Source: Linnemannia hyalina (taxonomy: Eukaryota; Mortierellomycota; Mortierellomycetes; Mortierellales; Mortierellaceae). Taken from it: a stretch of 64,000 bases of DNA. Position 1 is the first letter of the stretch; each line of letters opens with the position of its first letter. The notes beneath the pieces are model-generated. The model searched no databases, was not told where the DNA came from, and saw only the letters and a program-made list of their open reading frames with translations. The position numbers were made by a program, and so were the translations under genes. Positions 1 to 9,574 of the stretch are shown here, in pieces. The DNA lies in assembly GCA_019671135.1 (NCBI GenBank), contig JAHRHY010000002.1:1240001-1304000 (forward strand), read 5' to 3'.

Positions 1-1257
1 GTTTCTATCCTCAGCGACAACAAGCCCTTCACGGTAAAAAATCTTATTCACTCACCTTTCATGACATGAGCATTTGAGTACGAGAACATCCGCGAGGTCC
101 TAACTTGTGTTACCTTTCTTTCGGACAAATCATAGTGGTCTTTCTTCACAACATCAAACAAAACTCTGGTATTTTCGGTTGTCCACCAGCTCGACAAAAC
201 CACCAGCAAAGCCGGCCTCGAACAGCGCTTCAGAAACAGTGAGAACTCTGGAGAATGGGGAGCCATCCCAGCTTTGACGATGTGCGATGAAACGAAAGCG
301 TTTCCGATCCTATTGAATGGCGAGATGAAGACCATGGGCGATATATATGACCTGACACCCAAAGACATGATTTCAAAGGTCATGTTGGAAGAGAAGATGT
401 TCAAGACATGGTACTACGGTCGGACTGTTCTCCTAGGCGATGGTAGGCAAACCTATATGGCATTCTTCGTCATCCATTGTTCAATCTCTTTTCTTAAACG
501 TTCTTCTTTCAATAGCATGCCATAAGCTGAACCCTTCAGGAGGCCATGGTACGAGATTCTAAGTTTTGCCTTCGAGCGAATTTTTTTTTGGCAGACCAAC
601 AACGAACACAGAATCCCTACTGATCTGACCCTCTTTTTATGCCACGTTTCTAATCAACAGGCGCGGTGACAGCACTACACGACGCAATCGCACTCGCCAA
701 CCTCCTGTACGCAATGCCTACATCCACATCCTCCGACCTCACAGGAATCTTTGAAGAGTACCAGAAGGAGCGATACCCGGCCGTCATGGAATCCTACAAC
801 AATAGTCGGTTTGTTGCAAAAGTGTCTGACCGCGGGATCATTGGCAGGATTGTCCTTTACCTCATCACAGAAATGCCCATGTGGTTGTGGCGACTCGCCG
901 TAAGTTCATTGTTGTTATTGCTAATGTTGTTTTTGTTTGCTTTTGTTCTTGTTCTTGTTGTTTTTTGTTGTTGTCTTTTTGTTTTTGCTTTTTGCTGTTG
1001 TTGTTATTGTTTATTCGATCGTAGCATGCATTGAAATAGAGGTTTAAGAAACCAAAAGTGGATGTAACTAACCTCCTTATCCCTCGGGGGGGTTTATTTT
1101 TTGCTTGAAAAAGTTGAAGAAGACAGTTACGCACCGTCCGCAAGTAGGGTTCCTGAAGGCTGTGGGTTTGAGGGGTAGTGTAGCGCCTATTGTCTCCCCT
1201 AGTGAACAACTGGCGAGAGCAGAGTTTGAGAGACGGCAACGAGCCGTTCCTCTCTGA
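1..1257 (+). CDS. FAD-dependent monooxygenase (PHBH-like), 3' part, with in-frame TAG
   Basis: This is the C-terminal half of a flavin-dependent aromatic-hydroxylase-type monooxygenase; the N-terminal FAD-binding part lies left of the window. Spliced exons are <1-33, 79-442, 516-548, 661-899 and 1114-1257, all with GT-AG borders and consistent phase, ending in TGA at 1255-1257. The diagnostic motif is split over two introns: GRTVLLGDACHKLNPSGGHG, the second FAD-contact motif (GD...P) of the family. It is followed by the helical C-terminus typical of fungal members (MPMWLWRLA, then RPQVGFL). The substrate cannot be read from sequence. One oddity: TAG at 133-135 interrupts an otherwise family-like reading (SDKS-stop-WSFFTTSNKT). 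Either this is a nonsense allele/pseudogene, or a very short 39-nt intron (97-135) removes the stop in frame. The family call is firm; functionality is not. Confidence 0.8.
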
Positions 1258-2197
1258 GGCGCAATAGATAATAAAAGCGTAGATATGCAGTGGTGTCATT
1301 GGGGCAAGTCTCCCCTCTAATCTCTCTTAATGTCTCCAGAAGCACAGACCTCACTGTCCTGTGGAATGCATGTACCGACTGTTGAGGAATAAGGCTAGAT
1401 CAAGCAAAAACGAAACGACAAGGAGACAGTAAACGAGAAGGCAGTAAAAAAGGGTTCAGAAAAAGGAGAGTGGCGAGGCTGAAGTCGACAATATTGACCC
1501 TCGTCTCCCGGTTCTCCTTCTTTCCCTTTGCTTCTTACCTCCGTATGTGAGGAAGGAAAGGACATACCGGGATGGAGACAGCAATTTGGGGTTGGCTCTA
1601 CCTTGTCTACACTCGCTTCTGGACTTTTCCCCCACTGTTTGCCTACTGTCGCTACCCGCACCATGACCAAGTCGCCTATGGCATCCTTCTTCTTCCAACA
1701 TGCCCGTGACCCTCGAGCATACAAAAAGTGCTCTCCTTTATGTGTTTTTATTCACTCGCTCCTTTTATTTGTTTCCAGCACAGGAATTCTTCTTGTTTCT
1801 TTTGTTCTCCCGTTCCCCATGGGCCCATGGGCCGGGGCTGAGTCTCTTGGTTGCAGTTGGAATTAGTGCTATTGTTTTCAAAATCTAAAACACGGAGTGA
1901 ACAAAAAAGGGAAAGGGAAGATAAATGGGGAAAGTGTAATCCATGCGAAATACTTTTCTCTTCATCCCTCCTTCTCTCTCACTTTCTTCTCCCTTCCCTC
2001 TCTCTCCCTCTTCTTTCTTTCATTCTTTATCCCCCCTCCCTCCAAAACTCCTCACCAAAAAATAAACTATCATCCGGCTCCCATAACAGTCGCCTCTCGT
2101 CTCTCCAAACCTCTCAACGTCTTTCTACACATCCCCACTTCCTGTATCTTCTCCACTCTCCTTCTCCAATTGACCTCCCTTCTTCTCAATACCCAAG
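1258..2197. other. Intergenic region, no gene recognised
   Basis: About 940 bases between the monooxygenase stop and the small secreted protein. It contains short overlapping open frames on both strands without family resemblance. The last 250 bases are strongly C/T-rich on the plus strand, as in many fungal promoters, and probably drive the downstream gene. Confidence 0.5.
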
Positions 2198-2491
2198 ATG
2201 CGCTCCTCTTCATCACAAAGCCTCCTCCTCCTCCTCCTCTTCACCCTCACCCTTCTCCTCCTCATCACCTTCACCACCACCGCAGCCCCCACGACCGCAC
2301 CACCATCCTCCTCCAAACCGCTCGCCCGCCGAGAGGACATGAAGACAAAGAAAAATCGAAAATGCCTCGAAACGTGCAAGGCCAAGAACATGCGAAAATA
2401 CAACAGATGCGTCGCCCAGAACAAAAACAACAGCTCTCCCTGCGGGGGTATCAAACGTACTGATGACGACGATTGCAACAAAACATGTTGA
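2198..2491 (+). CDS. Small secreted cysteine-rich protein (97 aa), effector-like
   Basis: An intronless 97-residue ORF. Residues 1-30 form a classical signal peptide with a long Leu-rich core, followed by a Pro/Ser/Thr-rich spacer and LARR at 42-45, a plausible Kex2-type dibasic cleavage site. The mature part is basic and has six cysteines at 56, 60, 71, 82, 93 and 97, so the spacing is C-X3-C-X10-C-X10-C-X10-C-X3-C, symmetric about the centre. The ATG follows a C/T-rich leader; an AATAAA lies near 2601, about 110 bases past the stop. No family was recognised. The architecture is that of secreted effectors, antimicrobial peptides or hairpinin-like proteins, but function is inference only. The regular cysteine register and signal peptide argue that the ORF is real. 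Confidence 0.7.
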   Translation: MRSSSSQSLLLLLLFTLTLLLLITFTTTAAPTTAPPSSSKPLARREDMKTKKNRKCLETCKAKNMRKYNRCVAQNKNNSSPCGGIKRTDDDDCNKTC

Positions 2492-2893
2492 TTAGGAGCT
2501 TCAGAGTGGGAGGTTGGGGTGCGGGGGGTGCACATATGTTCAAAGTCAACAAAACAAAACACCCTGGTGCACGTCCTTTACGCTTGCCCCCCACCGCCAA
2601 AATAAAGGACAAAATAATACATTCTTCGCTTAATATGTTTTTTTTTTTTATTCTATTAGCAAAACGAGGGGGAAGGGGGGAATATAGGGGAATTCATCTT
2701 TTTGGATTTGAGTATAAGAGAGAGGGGTGGGGGAGGGGATGTTCAATGCTTGAATGGGAGGAATGAGGAAGGGATAAAGATACATGGTGATGGTGGATGA
2801 TAAATTGAAAGGAAAGAAAAGAAAAGAGTGCAAATGACTTTGGTATGTGCATAAAAAGGAGAAAGAGAAAGAAAAACGAAAACACCAAGCACC

Positions 2894-5284
2894 TTACAAC
2901 TCAGCGTGGAACTTGGTGTAGGTCTTCAAGGCGTTCTGGAGGACCTTCTTCTCACCAAGGACGCAGAGAGCTCCATAGTAAAGAGTGCCAGTGAGACCAG
3001 CCTTGTTCAACAACTCCAAATCTTCCTCGGCGGTGGTCTTGTCAGAGACATCGTAGGCATCAGCACGGAGACGGATGACCTGGAGAGCGGCCTCGAGGAC
3101 GTTCTTGCGGACACGGCGACCGGCGTCATCGAGGGGCTTGAGCTCGGGCTTGGGCTGCTCGTCATCAGAGTCCTCCTCGTCATCGGCAGCGAGGTCCTCC
3201 TCAATGGCGCGGCGGAGGAAGATGTCGTTAAAGTAGTCAGTGGCGGCATCGACGCTCTCCTCGACCTTGGCAAACTGCTCCTTCTCCATAAACAGAACGT
3301 TCAACAACATGAGGAGACGGTCATCGATCGAACCATCGTGCATGATCTCCATGATGTCACGGGGGAAGTCCTCCTCCTCATCCTCATCGTCAGAGTCCTC
3401 ATCCTCAGACTCGGACTCCTCAGCCTCAACCTCAACCTCACCAGCCTCAATATCCTTCTTCTCATGCTTGTGAGTGTGGGCGTGAGCGTGGTCGTGGTCA
3501 TGGTCGCCATCACAGCATCCCTCCTCCTCGAGCTCATCCTCATCGTCCTCACCGATAAAGATATCCTCAGTGTCCAAGAACCACTTGGTGCGCTCCTCGA
3601 CCAAGGCAGGGTCACCCAAGATCGACTCGGCAGCCTTCTTGACCATCTCCAGCTGAACGGTGACGGTGTCGTGCTCGTTGTCAACCTCGGCGAATCCATA
3701 CTTGGAGAGGAAGATCTTGTTGGGGAAGGGACCGTAGTGACGGGTGATCTCCTCGCCCTTCTTGACGTCGTCGTCGAGGACAATGTCGCAGGTGTCGTTG
3801 ATGTCGTCCTCCCAGTCCTCATCGTCCTCGTCGTCGTCGTCGACATCGGCACCATCGGCTGCCTCGGCCTTCTTGGCGGCGGTGCGCTTCTTCTTATCCT
3901 CGTCGGCGGCGAGCTCAGGGGCCTCGTCGTCCTCATCCTCATCATCTTCGTCCTCGTCCATGTGCTCGCAGGAGATGGCGCCGCAGACCTCGCAGACCTC
4001 TTCGTGGGTCAAGTAGTCCGAGTTGGGCTCTGAGTTGTGGTTGACACTGTCGAGTAGAAAACAAGGCACAAATGTATGGTTAGTTGGTATTCTTGTCTTC
4101 TGTAATATGCAATTCAATAAACAAAGGAACAAAAAATATCTCGCACAGGTACAAATGGGAGGAACTTACATGTCAGCGAAGGGGACGAGGGCAGAGATGT
4201 GGAAGTTGTCGACATCCATGGCGCGGGAGGAGACGTGCGAGGTCATGGTCTTGAAGTCCTCGAACGAGAAGAACTTGGCCTTGATCTCGGCGGAAAAGAC
4301 CTCGGGGTGCTTCTCAAGGAAAGGAACAATAACAGTGTCATAATCCTCCTGCATGTCCTTCTATTAACGTTGGAGTTGAAGTGTAGACGAAAGATGACGA
4401 AGAGTTAGAAAAGTGCATCAAGAATAACGATGATACGATGATGCGCGTCATGACGCGTTATGGAAACCTAAACCTCGGAGGGGTAAGACCCTTCAAGTGA
4501 ACAAGCCCGAAAGAAGAAATGTGTAATGTCGTGTGGGCATGCTCTCGCTTTTAGTTCGGTCTCCTCTCCCACAACGTCATTTCACAAAACAACAACATTA
4601 CCGATGGATAAAAAACGCAGCAACAAGCAAAAAAAGCATCCACCCACTCCCACAAACAAGGGTGTGCTCTCAAAATAAAAGGAAAAAAGTGTCCCCCACA
4701 ACAACACTACAAAAAACAATAGTGACAACATCAGAACTCATCATCTGTAACATACCAAGTCAGTCTCGATATCGCCAAAGACCTCGGACTTCTTCAAGAG
4801 CTCACGAGCATCCGCGGACAAGTCGGAGGGCATCTGGGGGCGGGACTCGGCCAAGAGAGCGAGGTAGGCGGACCAGACAGACTCATCGCCCTTGGAGAAC
4901 TCGTACATGCAGGCGAGGGTGAGTCCGGCATAGCCTTCAATGTCCTCCTCCTCCAGCAAGTTGGCGATTCCGGTCGACTCGACCGACAAGACGATCGACT
5001 TGGGGACCTGAATGGCTATTTTGGTTGTATGAAGGACAAGGTATGAAGGGTGACATGGTTAGGTACAGAGGAGAGTTGTTGTCAGGAACAGCAAAATCAA
5101 CGAATGATACATGGTTTCAGAGTAAAAGGAGGGAAGAAGTACCTTCATAACCGGCGTCAAGGTTCTTCTTGGCGTAGATGCCGAGGCCGTGCTTGCCCTC
5201 GCGAACCTCGATGGCGTCCTTGTCCCAGTGGATGTTGTTCTCCTCGGCCCATGTGAGGAATGCGTTCAAGGTGTGGTGCTTCAT
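2894..5284 (-). CDS. SET-domain protein lysine methyltransferase (SETD6/Rkm-like)
   Basis: Four exons on the minus strand: 5284-5143, 5015-4756, 4360-4170 and 4046-2894, about 581 residues. The N-terminus (HGLGIYAKKNLDAG, then VPKSIVLS) and the motif FADIVNHN (about residues 195-202, joined across intron 3) are the signature of the SETD6/Rkm/Rubisco-LSMT branch, which methylates lysines on ribosomal and other non-histone proteins using S-adenosylmethionine. After the NHN motif comes a large insertion: a Cys/His cluster (CEVCGAISCEH), long Asp/Glu tracts, a return to a SET-like segment (YGFAEVDNEHDTV), then a second acidic stretch containing an alternating His run (HDHDHAHAHTHKH). The C-terminal helical part fits the Rubisco-LSMT substrate-binding domain. 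The His/acidic inserts suggest metal binding. The exact substrate and Rkm orthology are not determinable here. Confidence 0.85.
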
Positions 5285-6589
5285 GGTGATGTATGTATGT
5301 GTGTCGGGAGAAAGGAGGAGAAAGGGGGAGAGAAAGGAGGGATGAGGGATGAAAAGAGAATAGAAGAAAAGAAAGAGAAAAGGAGGAAGGCTGTCCTTTT
5401 TATGAGCGACGTGTGATGGTGGCGATCAAAAAGAAAAAAATGAAAAAATGAAAAAAAGAAAGAAAAAGAGAAACCCTCCCCATTTTAGACGTTTGTAAGT
5501 TTTGTTGTTGCTGCCAGGGCTCACCTTTTTTTTTTTTTTTTTCGTTGTTGTTTGTTGTTGTTGTTTCTTTCCCTTTCCCGTCCCCTCTTTTCTTTTTTAT
5601 CCCGCTGCGTCAATCTCCTCTTCTCCACCTTTGATAAGACCTTCTTTTACTCCCCTTGCCATGTGGATTCAATGTCCCCGTATCTATGTACAGTACGTGC
5701 ACCCACCCACCCACCCACCCACGCTCATGCCATACACGCCCTGGGTTCACCCGACACCCTCAACCAAATGCGACAGAAACCCACCCGCTCCCTCTTGTCT
5801 CGTCCCCCCTTCGTCACCACTCCCTATCCCCTCTTCTCACAGTGATCTCAAGGTTACATCTCCGCCTTACCCTTTCTTTTTTTCTCTTCCCTCCCTTCTT
5901 GTCCTTCACTCAAACCCCCCTCCTCCGGACGAGACCTACAAAGCTCTTGTCATTTGACAAAACGAGGTCCTTCTCTCACCCTCGCTCATGTTGTTGTCAC
6001 TTCTATTCCTCCTGGCCCTGGGTGGCTTACCTACATCTCGATCCCAAATCGCCCTTGTCGCGTTCCCTCCCATAGGCTTTATTCCTCGTTCCACGATCAA
6101 ATGCCTTGAACAAGATCAAGAAATGTAACCCTTTTAAAAGTGATAAAAACTCACAGACGTCGAAGGGCTTACGCCACGTTGTTTTCTTGAACAATAACCT
6201 TTTCCTTTTTCCTTTTTCCTTTGTGTCCCTTTTCTTTTCACACACACACACACTCTCTCTCTCTCTTCCCTCTCTCGGACATTGAAAAAAGTTTTTCTCC
6301 CTTTGCCTTCTTGCCCTCGGTTTACGTGAACAAGACGACGCGTGCAAAATTAAAAAAAAACAAAAAACAAAGCAAACCATGAATGACATTTGGCGGTTGG
6401 AAGAAACATTTGCTTTGTTTTGTTTTGTTTTGTTTTGTTTGTTGTTTGTTTGTTCGCTTTGTCTATTCGATCTCCTCTTTCTCTTTAGTGCGATCCCTTC
6501 CTCTGCATCGTAGACAGTCCACACTCCTCCTTCTTCTTCATCGCCTTCACACCCCCTCTCTCCCTCCGACCATGGCTGACTAAAATAGT
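5285..6589. other. Intergenic, C/T-rich; promoter of the SET gene
   Basis: About 1.3 kb between the SET gene start and the SRP68 stop. It is very pyrimidine-rich on the plus strand, with a T16 run near 5526-5542, a CCCA tandem near 5701-5721, CA/CT dinucleotides near 6240-6265 and a TTTTG tandem near 6416-6440. Open frames here are low-complexity and unconvincing; no gene is called. Confidence 0.5.
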
Positions 6590-9261
6590 TTACTTACGGC
6601 CCCAAATGGATCCAAACCATCCACCTCCCGAAGACTCACTCTGGCCAGACTTGGGATGACCAGCCCTCTCGGCTAAAGCAGCGTGGTTATAATCCATATG
6701 GTTGAACGCAATGTCAAAGAACAATGGTTTGGCGGGAATAGGCTGCAGTGCTGGAGGAAAGTCGACCAGATGAGGTACCGTTGGGTTGGCTTTTGAAGTA
6801 ATCGATGTTGGGTAAGAATCCAACCGCTTAATCAACGCAGGCTTTACAATGAAAAGTAAAAAGGTAAAAGGTGGTCGTGTTAGTCCGAAGAGCACATTGA
6901 CTTTCAAACACAGATTTGGGTCAAACGAAATCAGGGTTCTCTTTCCGACATGTGCTCATTCCACTCTCCCTCTCCCCTCCACTTCCCCCTCCGCCTCTCA
7001 CTGTCCCTCCTTCTCTCCTCTTATACCCATACACTCCATGACATAAACAAACAAATCTTACCTCGTCCAATGACTTCTCGTCCAGACTCATCGACGACAA
7101 CTTGTTCTCAATACCGTCTCCGCTCTCCTGTCCGTTCTCGAGATACCAGGCCGCATGCACCTGGCATTTCCGTCCACGAATCTTGCTCTCAATTTCCTGC
7201 AGTTCCTTCTCAGTTACGCTGAAAGAGTCGGCATCAGCACCGTGCGACGATGCCGATGACCGTCCAAGTCCGCTGCGAATCTGAGTAGCATACGACTGTG
7301 CACGGTCAAACAGCGCAATGGCTTCCACATGACGCGACAGCTTGGAGTATGCCGTTGCTGTGAAGAAGCATCTCCAGGCTTTGTAATACAACAACTTGTT
7401 CTCGACCTCTGAAGTCAGAATCGTGTCTGCAGCCACACCAGGAAGTTCCTGAATCGCCGTCAAGTTCTACCACAGGCATCATATACAACATTACGGAATC
7501 AGCGGTTAATATCACACACCATAAAATATCTGCCCAGTAAATTTGATGACTCCATCGATAAAAGTACCTGGACAACGTTGTCGTAAGCCTTGACGAGGTT
7601 CTGGTAATGCACATCCTCGTTCCTGTCTGTGGTTGCCTCATCTCCCTCCAGCTTATTGTAGACATCCTTGGCGAGAAGCAAGTTGCGGTCGATGGTAGTA
7701 CGGAGGCTGGAGTAGCTGATATATGTAACAATCATGTTCAAGTCTGCAGTGTTCTGCTCCGACTTTGACGACTTGACCTTTGCTGCTGCGATCTACAATC
7801 TCATGGAAAAAAAATAAAACGCGTGAGATCTCATGGAAGCTATCATGGGAATGGGCCTGAATTACAACGATTTGATCCGCACGCATTGAGACCTGATACG
7901 TACAGCATCCTCCTTGAGAGCCTTCTTGACATGCTTCTCGGCCTCGGCATAGGCCTGCAAGACCTTGTCAAACTGCTCCAGCTTGGCCTCAGAGGTGGTT
8001 CCCTGCAAGTTGCTCAACTCGGCTGCTGTCTCCTGAGCAGCCAAGATGGCTGTGGCCAACTTGGGGTTCTTCAAGGGCAAGACATGGGATCTCCACTGAA
8101 TTGATTCCAGATCCTGTGCCTTCTCCTGACGGGTCTGTGCAATCAAGTGCTCGATCTCGCGCATCAGGACGTCTGATCCAGATGCCTTGTTGGCAGCCGA
8201 CATCTTGACAAGCTCCTCAACATTGACAACACCATCCTTGGCCAAACGCAGACGGTATCCACAGAAACGAATGTTGGGGTCGATCTCATCCATAGCAGCG
8301 TGGCACAATGCCTCCTGATGCGAAGTTCCAGCCAACGACAGTTTGTCGTAGATAGCACTAATGAAGACAAATGTCATGGATAAGGTATCAAAATCAGTCA
8401 ATTCCGATCCACAGCTCTCCTTTGACTTGAATACCAACATATCAATTCCAATGATGATGTCCATGAATGATTCCTTACCGAGCAGCTGAAAACTTCACCA
8501 AGGCGCCCTGCCACTGTTGAGCCTCAAAGAGGACGTATCCCGACATCAATGCAGAGTAGGCCTGGGCGTCGAGCGTAGATCGGACATCGACCTTGCCAGC
8601 CTTTGTTGAGCAGAGAGCCTCCAGTTCTCCAGCGATCTTGGCAGCCTTCTTCAATCGGTTCATGTAATGCTGCAGCTTGCGGGTGTCGTCCAATGCCACC
8701 GACAATGCCTTGATCTCCATGGCGTATCCCCAGGCACGCTCAGCCTGGAACAGCATTAAGTGCAAGTACCTATTTTTCCACAGATCGCGTCAGAGGCGAC
8801 ATAGATTTCGATTAGGCTTCCAATTGTAATAATATCGTGCTGTGTTGTGACCGAAGAAAAACCGATCGATCGGTCCTGATGCGCGGAAATGGATGCAAGG
8901 AGGAGGCCATACTTTTCATCATCGACAGTCTCGGCGGTGATGGGGCGGGAGGCAAACGACTTGTCCTTTCCATGAGTGAATCCAAGGGTCTTTCTGATCC
9001 TGTGAAGTCTTTGGGTGCAGTGGTGTCTATAACGTCCATATTCCTGACGACGCAGTCCATATGAGTTTCTAGCCTCGCTCGTCAACGACAAAACTAGATG
9101 GAGGATAAGGTGGAGGAGCGACGATGATGATTAACTTGAAGTTGGTCGGCCGAGGTTTGGTATGAAAGCAAAATGCCGATGTTTCCGTGAAATACCCGGG
9201 TGGACGTACTGTCGAGAGTGTAGGGGGCGCCCTTGGTGGCGCTTGACTGATCCGCTTGCAT
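6590..9261 (-). CDS. SRP68: Signal recognition particle subunit SRP68
   Basis: Seven exons with in-phase GT-AG introns: 9261-9210, 9093-8913, 8769-8479, 8357-7904, 7792-7568, 7466-7062 and 6841-6590, giving 619 residues against about 600-630 for the family. The N-terminal RNA-binding region carries the conserved NSYGLRRQEYGRYRHHC and RLHRIRKTLGF segments. The middle is helical and TPR-like (AERAWGYAMEIK; AGELEAL). The C-terminal SRP72-binding part ends with the hallmark KPLFFDIAFNHMDY followed by a Gly/Trp-rich tail. SRP68 binds 7SL RNA with SRP72 and is needed for cotranslational targeting to the ER. The start is the only ATG compatible with the first exon. The upstream region abuts the 3' end of the Fanzor pseudogene, about 290 bases away on the same strand. 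Confidence 0.95.
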
Positions 9262-9536
9262 TATATTTGTTCGACGTGACCTAGAAAAGAGATGTCGAAA
9301 GTAGGAATGATGATGTAAGGATTACCCTTCAGGTCAGTCCCGTCTGTTCTGTATAAGGTGTAGTATTGCTTGGCCCTTGGCTGTATCCTGTAGCTGCTGT
9401 TCCTGTGTGTGTACCTTTTAGGTGAGTGTCGATGTGAGAGAATAAAGAACGACGCGAGTGAGTGTGGGATGATGAAAGCTCTCTTCTCTCTTGCTCTCTC
9501 TCGCCAACTATTCGTTCTTGGAACGTTGGTTGGAAC

Positions 9537-9574
9537 AATGGGCGCATGAATTACGTCACCGAAGTGAGTAATCG
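9537..9574 (-). repeat. 38-bp terminal segment of the Fanzor unit (copy 1)
   Basis: Covers the last seven codons of the Fanzor reading frame, its stop and the first bases beyond. It matches 15952-15989 at 35 of 38 positions; the shared core is ACGTCACCGAAGTGAGTAA on the plus strand. It is probably an element end or conserved 3' determinant, since TnpB-family guide RNAs are commonly encoded at the 3' end of the ORF. That role is inference. Confidence 0.55.

Noticed and set aside
2906..4033. 375-residue plus-strand open frame opposite the SET gene
   Set aside because: A Leu/Val-rich shadow produced by the acidic codon bias of the minus-strand gene, which has clear domain signatures.
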